Below are positions 49,557-57,944 of a stretch of 64,000 bases of DNA, one piece after another. Position numbers and translations under genes: made by a program. The notes beneath the pieces are model-generated. The model did no database searches. It saw only the letters and a program-made list of their open reading frames with translations, and had not been told where the DNA came from. Origin of the DNA: Chitinophagaceae bacterium (GTDB lineage Bacteria > Bacteroidota > Bacteroidia > Chitinophagales > Chitinophagaceae); contig JAHBTJ010000007.1 in the NCBI GenBank assembly GCA_019638595.1, positions 1-64,000 on the forward strand, in the 5' to 3' direction. How positions within the stretch are numbered: the first letter of the stretch is position 1; each line of letters opens with the position of its first letter.

Positions 49557-51104
49557 ATGGCCGAGCATGGTTTAAGAAAGTGGATCATAACCCTTACGGT
49601 GATCATGGCATCGCTGCTGGAGCTGATTGATACCACGATAGTGAATGTGGCGCTGCCCGATATTATGGGTAACCTGGGTGCAACGCTCGAAGATGCGGGC
49701 TGGCTGGTTACGGGTTATGCTGTTGCAAATGTAATTGTGCTTCCCATGTCGGGCTGGTTAGGCGATCGTTTTGGCAGGAAGAATTATTTTTTAACATCCA
49801 TTATAGTGTTTACGCTCGCATCAATACTTTGCGGAAATTCAACAAGCCTTGAAGAATTAGTGGCTTTCAGGATATTGCAGGGGTTGGCCGGCGGCGGATT
49901 GCTATCTACCGCCCAGGCAATTTTACTCGAAACCTGGCCACGCGAAGAAGTGGGTATGGCAACGGCCTTGTTTGGATTGGGGGCTGTATTTGGACCTACC
50001 GTAGGACCTACGATCGGCGGTTTTATTGTAGACAATAAAAGCTGGCCTTATATATTTTATGTGAATATACCGGTTGGTGCATTGGCTGCTTTTTTGGTAA
50101 CCACCTTTGTAAAAGAATCTCCAAAATATGGTAAAGGGCAGCCGGTTGACTGGTGGGGGATATTACTGCTGGCAATAGGCGTTGGCAGCCTGCAGGTGGT
50201 GTTAGAAAAAGGAGAAACAGAAGACTGGTTTGCCACGCCGTATATTGCTGTGCTTACCGTTGCCACCATCCTGTCTGCCATTGCTTTTATATGGAGAGAG
50301 CTGAGCACAGATCACCCGGTAGTGAATTTCCGTATTCTTAAATACCGGAGCTTTACCATTGGTATATTCACTTCGTTTGCGTTAGGCTTTGCGTTGTATG
50401 GCTCAATGTTCACGTTCCCGGTTTTTTGTCAAAATCTTTTAGGCTTTACGGCACAGCAAACAGGTGAGCTGATGTTTCCCGGGGGGGTAGCCACCATATG
50501 CATGATGCCCTTTGTGGGCATGATGCTCAAGAAGGGAGTGCCGGCACAAATTCTTGCAACGGGGGGCTTTATACTGTTTTTTGTGTTTAGCTGGATGCTG
50601 GCATCTTCCACATTAGATTCCGGTACCGGCGATTTCTTTTGGCCGCTGATCATCCGCGGATTGGGAATGAGCATCTTGTTTGTACCGCTTACTACATTAG
50701 GTATACAGGATCTGCATGGTAAAGATATCGGGCAGGGAGCAGGTTTAAATAATATGATGCGGCAACTGGGCGGCTCGTTTGGCGTAGCTATTCTTACCAC
50801 GCTTATTCATGTTAACGGTGGTAAAAACAGGAATATCCTGCTGGAAAATATCAATAACTATAATACACCTTTTTTAGAAAGAAAGCAGGCATACTTACAG
50901 GGTTTTATGAGCAAAGGGTTCAGCGCGTTCGATGCGGAGCAAATGGCAAACAGGGCAATGGAAGGCGCAATAACCAAACAAACCATGCTGGTAACATACG
51001 ATAATATTTACCTGCTGGTAGGGGTGTTTGTGCTGTGCTGTATTCCGCTGGTATACCTGCAAAAATTTAAGAAAAGGGCAGTAATACCGGCAGATGTACA
51101 TTGA
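49557..51104 (+). CDS. DHA2-family (EmrB-like) drug efflux MFS transporter
   Basis: The 515-residue protein has 14 predicted membrane segments, the size of DHA2 pumps. Motif D1-like LIDTTIVNVALPDI, motif A GWLGDRFGRKNYF, motif C-like GLGAVFGPTVGPTIGGFIVD and FYVNIPVGALAAFL are visible. It exports hydrophobic drugs or bile-salt-like compounds by proton exchange, passing them to the HlyD/TolC partners encoded upstream. An 80-bp spacer with degenerate GTGATAAGTGGTAAG-type sequence precedes it. It is the last gene of the operon. Confidence 0.95.
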   Translation: MAEHGLRKWIITLTVIMASLLELIDTTIVNVALPDIMGNLGATLEDAGWLVTGYAVANVIVLPMSGWLGDRFGRKNYFLTSIIVFTLASILCGNSTSLEELVAFRILQGLAGGGLLSTAQAILLETWPREEVGMATALFGLGAVFGPTVGPTIGGFIVDNKSWPYIFYVNIPVGALAAFLVTTFVKESPKYGKGQPVDWWGILLLAIGVGSLQVVLEKGETEDWFATPYIAVLTVATILSAIAFIWRELSTDHPVVNFRILKYRSFTIGIFTSFALGFALYGSMFTFPVFCQNLLGFTAQQTGELMFPGGVATICMMPFVGMMLKKGVPAQILATGGFILFFVFSWMLASSTLDSGTGDFFWPLIIRGLGMSILFVPLTTLGIQDLHGKDIGQGAGLNNMMRQLGGSFGVAILTTLIHVNGGKNRNILLENINNYNTPFLERKQAYLQGFMSKGFSAFDAEQMANRAMEGAITKQTMLVTYDNIYLLVGVFVLCCIPLVYLQKFKKRAVIPADVH

Positions 51105-51182
51105 GGGGATTACCGGGCAGGTTTTAGAACCCCTTCATTTGTTCGGTGGCTATTCAAATTAAGCCCCATTCAGGGTATTTTA

Positions 51183-51593
51183 TTACGCAAGCGTTGCATC
51201 GAGTGTAATGTCGGTATTCAGCAATTTGCTGATCGGGCAATTGGTTTTGGCATCTGCTGCGGCAGCATCAAATTTTTCTTTGCTAATTCTGGGTATAGTA
51301 GCTTTCAGCTCCAGGTGAGAAGAAACAATGGCCCCGTTCTCGAAAGTGATCACACAGTTGGTATAGATTTCATCGGCGGTAAATCCTGCTTCCTGCAGCA
51401 CAAAGCTCAGTTTCATGCTAAAACAGCCCGCATGCGCCGCGGCTATCAATTCTTCTGGGTTGGTACCAATGCCGCTTTCAAACCTCGACCCGAAAGAATA
51501 TTGTGTTTTTTCCAGCACTCCGCTTTGTGTGCTTAATATGCCTTTGCCTTCTTTTCCTGAGCCGTTCCATACGGCTGTAGCTGAACGTTTCAT
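51183..51593 (-). CDS. OsmC family peroxiredoxin
   Basis: The 136-residue protein shows the OsmC pattern: KRSATAVWNGSGKEGKGILSTQSGVL, GTNPEELIAAAHAGCFSMKLSFVL with the peroxidatic Cys57, and KTNCPISKLLNTDITL with the resolving Cys119. It reduces organic hydroperoxides in the cytoplasm, as in the OsmC subgroup. It is transcribed alone, convergent with the MFS gene and divergent from the aminotransferase gene. Confidence 0.93.
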   Translation of the reverse strand: MKRSATAVWNGSGKEGKGILSTQSGVLEKTQYSFGSRFESGIGTNPEELIAAAHAGCFSMKLSFVLQEAGFTADEIYTNCVITFENGAIVSSHLELKATIPRISKEKFDAAAADAKTNCPISKLLNTDITLDATLA

Positions 51594-51698
51594 ATATTCA
51601 GTTTAAAATGTTATAAAATAAATTCCTGAAGGTTCGAAAAGTTTTAAACGGTAATGAACGAACCAATAATTTTACTTATTCAAAAACCAAACCATTTA

Positions 51699-52844
51699 AT
51701 GCGGGATATTGTATCAAAGTTACCGGAAGTAGGTACTACTATTTTTACTGTAATGAGTTCCCTGGCGGCAACATACAATGCCGTAAACCTTGGACAGGGA
51801 TTCCCTGATTTCCAGATGAATGAAGAGCTGATAGCGCGGGTAAGCGAAGCTATGCGCAAAGGCTTTAACCAGTATGTGCATATGAATGGGTATATCCCGT
51901 TACGCGAAACGCTGGCGGAGAAAATAGGAACGTTGTATAATGCTACTGTTGATCCCGGTACGGAAATTACGGTTACTCCCGGGGGCACCTATGCTATTTA
52001 CACCGCGCTCACCACCGTGCTGCAGCCGGGTGATGAAGTGATCGTTTTTCAACCCGGGTATGATAGTTATGTACCCAATATAGTGATCAATGGAGCCAGG
52101 CCTGTGCTGATCCCGTTGCAATATCCCGGTTATACAATTGACTGGCAAGCGGTACGCAATGCCGTTAGTCCACGCACGCGCATGATCATGCTTAATTCGC
52201 CTCATAACCCTACCGGCGCTGTTTTGCGGGAAGAAGATATCTGTGAGCTGAGGCAGATAGTAAAGGATAGCGATATATGGATATTGAGTGACGAAGTGTA
52301 TGAGCATGTAATTTTTGATGGTGAGCCGCACCGCAGCATGTTGCGCTATCCCGACCTGCTGGAAAGGAGTTTCGTATGTTTTTCATTCGGGAAAATATAC
52401 CATTGCACCGGCTGGAAGATCGGCTATTGTGTGGCGCCTGCCGCTGCCATGGCGGAGTTCAGGAAAGTGCACCAATTCAATTGTTTTTCGGTGGATAGCC
52501 CCAAGCAGGTAGCGCTCGCCAGCTTCCTGGAGCAAAGGGAGCAGTATGAACAGCTTGGCGCTTTCGTGCAACAGAAGCGCGATTATTTCCTGGAGCTGAT
52601 GAAGGCGACAAGATTCAGGATGCATCCCTCCTTCGGCAGCTATTTTATATTGGGCAGCTACGAACATTTCAGCGATGAATCAGAAAAAGATCTTGCCATC
52701 CGCATTACGAAGGAATATGGCGTAGCTTCCATACCTGTTTCCGCTTTTTATCAAAACCCTGTTGATAATAAAGTGCTGCGTTTCTGCTTTTGCAAAAAAG
52801 AAGAAACCCTGGAAAAAGCGGTGGAGCGGTTGAGGAGAGTGTGA
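51699..52844 (+). CDS. Class I/II PLP aminotransferase, methionine aminotransferase type
   Basis: I start at 51699 (MRDIVSKLPEVGTTIFTVMSSLA), giving 381 residues as usual for this group; an ATG at 51654 would add 15 unconserved residues. Family blocks are AVNLGQGFPDF, VTPGGTYAIYTALTTVLQPGDEVIVFQPGYDSY, NSPHNPTGAVL, LSDEVYEHVIFDG and the PLP lysine Lys232 in SFGKIYHCTGWKIGY. It resembles YbdL-like methionine/aromatic aminotransferases, which act on 2-oxo-4-methylthiobutanoate in methionine salvage. Substrate is inferred from family only. Confidence 0.9.
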   Translation: MRDIVSKLPEVGTTIFTVMSSLAATYNAVNLGQGFPDFQMNEELIARVSEAMRKGFNQYVHMNGYIPLRETLAEKIGTLYNATVDPGTEITVTPGGTYAIYTALTTVLQPGDEVIVFQPGYDSYVPNIVINGARPVLIPLQYPGYTIDWQAVRNAVSPRTRMIMLNSPHNPTGAVLREEDICELRQIVKDSDIWILSDEVYEHVIFDGEPHRSMLRYPDLLERSFVCFSFGKIYHCTGWKIGYCVAPAAAMAEFRKVHQFNCFSVDSPKQVALASFLEQREQYEQLGAFVQQKRDYFLELMKATRFRMHPSFGSYFILGSYEHFSDESEKDLAIRITKEYGVASIPVSAFYQNPVDNKVLRFCFCKKEETLEKAVERLRRV

Positions 52845-52868
52845 AGCGGCGCAGGAAGACTTCGGGAG

Positions 52869-53696
52869 TTACTCCTTTTGCCAAACCCTCACGTAATCCA
52901 CCTCCATCCGCCGGGGAAATTTTGTTTGCGAAGGATCGCCGCCATTGTCGCCGCCTACCGCCACATTCAGCAGCATATAATGCGGTTGCCTGAATGGATT
53001 AAATCCGCTGCCGTCTTTATTTTCTAAATTTTTAACAGGTACTTTGTTCAGCAGGGAATCATCCACGTACAAGGCAACATATTCTTCGGTCCAGTCCAGC
53101 CGCCATGTATGAAATTTTTCCGACCATGCTTTTCCACCCAATACCTGCATGCCTGTTTTGGTAGTATACCATTCATTGGAATGATCAATGCCACGACAAA
53201 GAAAATTTGCCAGGAGGGTATCGCGATAAAATTCCATGATATCAATCTCCCCGTTTTCCGGCCAGTTTTTTTCGATGCCCAGTGTCCACCATGCCGGCCA
53301 CATGCCCGGATCAATGTCAATGCGGGCATGCATTTCAAAGCGTCCGTATTTCCAGTGATGTTTACCTTTTGTTATAAGACAGGAAGAAGTGTACTCAATA
53401 TTTTCACGCCTCGTTGTCCAGTGGCTGCTTCCTTTACTATATACAGGGTTGGCTTTTCTTTCGCGCCTTGATTCAATGATCAGCAAGCCATTGCTGCAGC
53501 GCGCGTTTTCCGGCTGGTACCATTGCAGCTCATTGTTACGCATAAATCCTGTTTCGTAACTCCATTTGGCAGTATCAGGTGTGCCATCTTTGTTAAACTC
53601 ATCGCTCCAAACAAGCTTGTAGGTATCCTGGGCATGTAATAGTGTACCGTATAAAATAAGGCAGCCCGCTAAAGCTGTTGTTTTGAAAAAGGTCAT
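52869..53696 (-). CDS. GH16 family glycoside hydrolase (beta-1,3-glucanase-like), secreted
   Basis: I start at 53696 (MTFFKTTALAGCLILYGTLLHAQ), giving a 275-residue protein with a signal peptide; the frame extends 24 codons upstream without signal logic. The GH16 catalytic signature is E-x-D-x-x-E at Glu150, Asp152 and Glu155 (NGEIDIMEF). KLVWSDEFN, KWSYETGFMRNNELQWY and the C-terminal PHYMLLNVAVGGDNGGDPSQTKFPRRMEVDYVRVWQ are typical of laminarinase-type members. It should cut beta-1,3- or mixed-linked glucans outside the cell. It is not joined to a SusC/D locus. Confidence 0.92.
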   Translation of the reverse strand: MTFFKTTALAGCLILYGTLLHAQDTYKLVWSDEFNKDGTPDTAKWSYETGFMRNNELQWYQPENARCSNGLLIIESRRERKANPVYSKGSSHWTTRRENIEYTSSCLITKGKHHWKYGRFEMHARIDIDPGMWPAWWTLGIEKNWPENGEIDIMEFYRDTLLANFLCRGIDHSNEWYTTKTGMQVLGGKAWSEKFHTWRLDWTEEYVALYVDDSLLNKVPVKNLENKDGSGFNPFRQPHYMLLNVAVGGDNGGDPSQTKFPRRMEVDYVRVWQKE

Positions 53697-53840
53697 GGTA
53701 GCTGTTTGTACTTTCAAAATACTGAAAATGTTTGAAATGCGCCTATATACAAATGAAGCCGGTATCATACATTCTACTGGTTTCCCGGTATATTTATACA
53801 GCCTGTTGTAATTTTCGGTATTTGCTTTTTAGCTTTGGGC

Positions 53841-55862
53841 ATGCGGAAGCTCATCCTGCTGATATTTGTTTTACATAGTATGGCAAATGCCTGCGCTCAA
53901 ACCATTGCCAGCCAGGCAGACAGTCTTTTAAAACGCCTGCAGATCACTTCTTCTTACGACGACAGGATCACTTTGCTGGGAGAGATCTCCGATGTATACT
54001 CCTATTCCGATTCGGCAAAAGCGGTGTACTATGCTTTACAAATAAAGAAGCTGGCAGAAGAAAAAAATGATAAAAGAGGAATGGGGATTGCCTATTACCG
54101 CCTGGGCGGCGCATACCTTGAAATAAATGAATTGGATAAGGCGGCTGAGCATTATATTAAGGCGGAAGCGGTTTTAGAAAATGATACCAGCCGGCTTGCC
54201 CGGCAAATTTTAGGCAGAACATGGTCGAACCACGGAATGGTATACCAGCGCAAAGGCGATATTGATACACATTTGAGGTATTTGCTGGAGAAGACGATCC
54301 CTGTTAATGAAAGCCTGAAAGACTCTGTGAACTTAGGAAAGAACTATTACAATATCGGTATAATATTTCAGAATATAAGAGAATACCATAAGGCTGTTGA
54401 CTATTTCAAAAAGTCAATAGCCATGCTAAAAAAGACGGACTGGGTGCCGGAGCTTAAAGATAATTATGTGAAGCTTGTAGAATCCATGTTGTATGTTGAT
54501 ATTGATGATAGCTTTAAGGACTCGGCGTTTAATTTGTTAAAGCAGGCGGCGCAATTGATAAAGCGGTACCCCGATGCCATTTCGGAAATAATGTACCTGC
54601 AGGCTATGGGAATGGCTAACGAATATTTCGATGGTAATATTAACAAAGCGGATGAGTTCTATGCAGCCGCGTTTGATATGGCGGAGCAAAATAATATACG
54701 GACCTTTAAAACCGCGCTGCTGCTGCGCAGGTATTATATAAAAGAAAAACAGGGAAGTTATGCAGAGGCGCTTGCGATTTCAAAAAAAATTTATTTTGGC
54801 TACAATGAGTTTCTCACGCCAAAAGATAAGCTGCTGCAGTTGAAGCACATAATGGAAATGGAAGACAGGCTGGGAAACAGTAAGGCCTCGCTTGATCTGC
54901 ATAAGCAATATATACGCATGAATGACAGCATCCAGGCAAATAACATTTCGCTGAAGGTGCAGGAACTGGAAAAAAAATACGAGGCCAAAGAAAAAGAAAC
55001 ACAGATCATTAAGCTGAACCAGGTAGCCCAGGCGCAGCAACTACAAATCCAGAAAAACAGGTTGTGGACCTACCTGCTTGGTGCGGCAACATTATTCCTG
55101 GTGGGTTTTTTTGTTGCCCGGCAGATCATCAACCGAAATAAAAATAAAATAGCGGTGCAGGAGGCGGAACTTTTGCAGCAGCGCATTGATAAGATGAAGC
55201 AGGAGCAGCACATCAGCCATTTTGCCGCTGTACTGGAAGGGCAGGAGCAGGAACGAAAGCGGCTGGCAATTGATCTGCATGACGGGTTGGGCGGCTCGCT
55301 TTCCGGCTTACGGCTGAAGCTGTCTAAAATTATCCGGGATGAAAAGCAGCAAACTTCCGATGATAACAGGGATAGCCCTTTAAAGGGTATTGCCGACGGG
55401 CTTGACAGATCCATCAACGACCTCAGGCATATTGCCAGGAATATGATGCCCGAGTCGCTATTGAAATACGGGCTTATTGCTGCCATTAAAGATTTTTGCA
55501 AAAGCATGGAAACAGGCAATGCCGCTATTACATTCCAGTCGTACGGCGTGCAGGAAAACCTGGCGCAGTCAACGCAGATAATGATCTTTCGTATTGTGCA
55601 GGAGCTGATCACCAACGCAGTTAAGCATGCAAAAGCCAATCATATACTGGCGGAATGCCTTCAGCAGCAAAATACTTTTTTGATAACAGTGGAAGATGAC
55701 GGAAATGGGTTTGATACTACCGGCGATTTTGAAGGGATCGGATTGACAACACTCAGGAACCGGGTAAAGTTTTTAGACGGTAAGCTGGATATTCATTCAG
55801 AAAAGGAAGTAGGTACTACCATTAATATTGAATTTGAAGTTGAAGATGAACAACAAAATTGA
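53841..55862 (+). CDS. TPR-containing sensor histidine kinase (HisKA_3)
   Basis: The start at 53841 (MRKLILLIFVLHSMANACAQ) gives 673 residues with a signal peptide. The periplasmic part (about 30-390) is made of TPR pairs such as GIAYYRLGGAYLEINELDKAAEHYIKAEAVLE and NLGKNYYNIGIIFQNIREYHKAVDYFKKSIAML. A coiled coil and a transmembrane helix (LWTYLLGAATLFLVGFFVARQI) lead to the phosphoacceptor in RKRLAIDLHDGLGGSLSGL and a HATPase_c domain with NAVKHAKANHI, DDGNGF and GIGLTTLRNRV. It overlaps its response-regulator gene by 17 bp. It parallels the kinase at 10558-12513 but the pair is in the opposite order relative to the window. Confidence 0.92.
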   Translation: MRKLILLIFVLHSMANACAQTIASQADSLLKRLQITSSYDDRITLLGEISDVYSYSDSAKAVYYALQIKKLAEEKNDKRGMGIAYYRLGGAYLEINELDKAAEHYIKAEAVLENDTSRLARQILGRTWSNHGMVYQRKGDIDTHLRYLLEKTIPVNESLKDSVNLGKNYYNIGIIFQNIREYHKAVDYFKKSIAMLKKTDWVPELKDNYVKLVESMLYVDIDDSFKDSAFNLLKQAAQLIKRYPDAISEIMYLQAMGMANEYFDGNINKADEFYAAAFDMAEQNNIRTFKTALLLRRYYIKEKQGSYAEALAISKKIYFGYNEFLTPKDKLLQLKHIMEMEDRLGNSKASLDLHKQYIRMNDSIQANNISLKVQELEKKYEAKEKETQIIKLNQVAQAQQLQIQKNRLWTYLLGAATLFLVGFFVARQIINRNKNKIAVQEAELLQQRIDKMKQEQHISHFAAVLEGQEQERKRLAIDLHDGLGGSLSGLRLKLSKIIRDEKQQTSDDNRDSPLKGIADGLDRSINDLRHIARNMMPESLLKYGLIAAIKDFCKSMETGNAAITFQSYGVQENLAQSTQIMIFRIVQELITNAVKHAKANHILAECLQQQNTFLITVEDDGNGFDTTGDFEGIGLTTLRNRVKFLDGKLDIHSEKEVGTTINIEFEVEDEQQN

Positions 55863-56469
55863 AATTATTATTGTGGATGATCACCCCATGGTGATTGAGG
55901 GATTGAAATCGTTGCTGTCCAATTACGACATACTATCGGTTACGCATACCTTTACCAGGGGGAAGGACGCGTATGAATATCTTTCGGCACATGCAGGGGG
56001 TGTTGTTTTAATGGATATCAATTTGCCGGATATAAATGGTATTGAGCTTTGCGATAAATTATGCTCGGTGAATCCTGTAATTAAAATACTGGGCATGAGC
56101 ACGCATAACGACGCCTCTATTATAAAGCAGATGGTTCACAAAGGCGCGAGAGGCTATCTTATTAAAAACGCGTCGGCGGAGGAACTGTATGCTGCTATTG
56201 AAAATGTGTATAAAGGAAGCACCTATTTCAGCGCCGAAGTACAGGGGATACTGGCGGAATCTTCCTTAAAAAATATCCCGCGCTTAACACGCAGGGAAAA
56301 AGAGATCCTGAGCCTGATCGCTTCCGGCGAAACTACCCAGCAAATTGCGGATAAGCTGTATCTCAGTCCTTTAACGGTAGAAACACACCGGCGGAATCTG
56401 ATGCAGAAATTTGGTGTAAGCAATGCCCCCGCGCTGATTAAAATGGCAATTGATCATAAACTGCTTTAA
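55846..56469 (+). CDS. LuxR/NarL-family response regulator
   Basis: I start at 55846 (MNNKIEIIIVDDHPMVIEG), giving 207 residues; the open frame begins 18 bases earlier, inside the kinase gene. The receiver has Asp57 in VVLMDINLPDINGIEL and the conserved Lys in GARGYLIKNASAEEL. The LuxR output domain is RLTRREKEILSLIASGETTQQIADKLYLSPLTVETHRRNLMQKFGVSNAPALIKMA. The 17-bp overlap with the kinase gene makes the pairing certain. Confidence 0.94.
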   Translation: MNNKIEIIIVDDHPMVIEGLKSLLSNYDILSVTHTFTRGKDAYEYLSAHAGGVVLMDINLPDINGIELCDKLCSVNPVIKILGMSTHNDASIIKQMVHKGARGYLIKNASAEELYAAIENVYKGSTYFSAEVQGILAESSLKNIPRLTRREKEILSLIASGETTQQIADKLYLSPLTVETHRRNLMQKFGVSNAPALIKMAIDHKLL

Positions 56470-56784
56470 AGTTGGTGCAGGAGGATAGATGCTTTGACGC
56501 CGGGCGTAAAACAAATCGCTTTACCACCTTCGCGAGCGCCCTCATGAATATATCTCCGTGTCCCGTATCTTTTGTAATCATCCATTAAACATAGCCCTTT
56601 ACCGTTTTCTCAAAATATGCTGCCGTTCCCTCATTGTGCCTTTTCGACAATAACCGGTTGCAGTAGATTTATGCCAGGTATATATATTATCCATACCCTT
56701 TGTCTTTCCTGTAAGTGACTCTTTTTACTCCCTGAACGCTGACATGAGAAAATATTCTTATAAAGATTAATACATTGTAAAGAC
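56470..56784. other. 315-bp gene-free region
   Basis: Between the response regulator and the next lipoprotein gene on the same strand I see no coding frame with protein character, no clear hairpin with T-run and no complete TTTG/TAnnTTTG promoter. Confidence 0.45.
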
Positions 56785-57759
56785 ATGAAAAATAAACTGA
56801 TTTTTTGCTGCCTGGCTTTTGTGCTGGCAGCCTGCTCCAAGAATAACAACTTAACGGATGATCAAAATGATTTACCCCTTACCATTACTGAAATAACTCC
56901 CGAAGCTGCCTTTGAGGGAGATGAAATAACTATTAAAGGCAAAGGCTTTGGCACTGACCCTTCAAAAATAAAAGTGTATTTCTATGGAGAGAATGAGTGC
57001 CCGGTCGTATCTCTTAAAGATACCGTTGTGGTAGTTACGTTGCCTGTTGGCATATGGTATGGATTGAACAATTACGGGCATTTTAAAATAGTACGGGGAA
57101 TTAAAGATTTTACTTTTGATAAGGTGCTTACCGTTAAAAAAGATCTTCAGTTGGTGAACGTAAATAATCTCAGTGATAACACAAGCCGTATACGGCCTGA
57201 TAATGTAATGGAGTTTGAAACTATAGAAGCAGACAGAATTTTTATTTCCCTGGATGGCGTTGAGAAAGAAGTAACAGGTGCTACGATTACTGAGAATCAT
57301 TATAAAACATTTACTGTTAATCTTCCGCCGGATTTTTATGACACAGACAGGTTTGAAGATACGGCTACCGCATGGGTAAAGGTAACTGCGGCTGCAGGAA
57401 GCAAGCGTGTATCTAAAGATTATAAAACAAGGCTTATGCCCGAAACCTTTATTAACAGGATTGCGGTTACCTCGGATACATGGAGCCTTAAGCAATTGTT
57501 AGCAGGCGGAAAAGTGCTTGGATTGAGGGTTGAAGGCAGGAATTTATTTTCAAGGTGTTATTTCAAGATCATGAACACCACGTCAAATACTTTAATATAC
57601 AGTGATGTGCTGGGTGCTTCCAATTCAGGGCTCTTTTATAGTGAACTTGAAAAAGGGATTGCGGTAACCAGCTTTACCCAGGGCGCCTACCGGCTGTCGC
57701 TGTATACACCGGAAGGCAAGTGGATGGGTGACGCTAATTCCTTTACGCTTTTAAAATAG
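56785..57759 (+). CDS. Lipoprotein with IPT/TIG domain
   Basis: The 324-residue protein has a lipoprotein signal (LIFCCLAFVLAACSKNNN, Cys17). An IPT/TIG-like Ig fold follows at about 34-110: LPLTITEITPEAAFEGDEITIKGKGFGTDPSKIKVYF. The remaining 200 residues are beta-rich and unrecognised. In this phylum, such lipoproteins often lie at the cell surface and bind glycans in SusE-like positions, but no susC/D is nearby, so the ligand is unknown. It is monocistronic and followed by a repeat element. Confidence 0.78.
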   Translation: MKNKLIFCCLAFVLAACSKNNNLTDDQNDLPLTITEITPEAAFEGDEITIKGKGFGTDPSKIKVYFYGENECPVVSLKDTVVVVTLPVGIWYGLNNYGHFKIVRGIKDFTFDKVLTVKKDLQLVNVNNLSDNTSRIRPDNVMEFETIEADRIFISLDGVEKEVTGATITENHYKTFTVNLPPDFYDTDRFEDTATAWVKVTAAAGSKRVSKDYKTRLMPETFINRIAVTSDTWSLKQLLAGGKVLGLRVEGRNLFSRCYFKIMNTTSNTLIYSDVLGASNSGLFYSELEKGIAVTSFTQGAYRLSLYTPEGKWMGDANSFTLLK

Positions 57760-57767
57760 TGTTGTAA

Positions 57768-57814
57768 TCGCCGGAGGCGATAATATAGTAGTGCGAAGCG
57801 AGGGACGCTTCGCA
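57768..57814. repeat. Single copy of the hairpin repeat family seen at 1563-1790
   Basis: TCGCC-GGA-GGCGA (57768-57780) is followed by TGCGAAGCG (57792-57800), a 5-base loop and CGCTTCGCA (57806-57814). The two-hairpin order and core sequences match the end of each 116-bp unit at 1563-1790 (GTCGCCGGAGACGAC, then CGAAGCG/CGCTTCG). Here both stems are perfect. It lies 8 bp after a stop codon. Confidence 0.75.
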
Positions 57815-57884
57815 TAGCAAAATAACAAAGGGACGCTTTTTATGACCCCTCATTTTTTTGCCGTTGCGTTTGCAGTATGATCCA

Positions 57885-57925
57885 TAAAAAAAGCAACCTG
57901 ATCATTATCAAATGACCGGTTGCTT
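57885..57925 (-). terminator. Intrinsic terminator of the papain-fold protease gene
   Basis: AAGCAACC (57891-57898) pairs with GGTTGCTT (57918-57925), with inner TCATT/AATGA pairing. Read on the minus strand, the hairpin is followed by a T-run of seven. It lies 20 bp past the stop of the minus-strand gene. Confidence 0.85.
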
Positions 57926-57944
57926 ATGTTGCACCCTGGTAATA

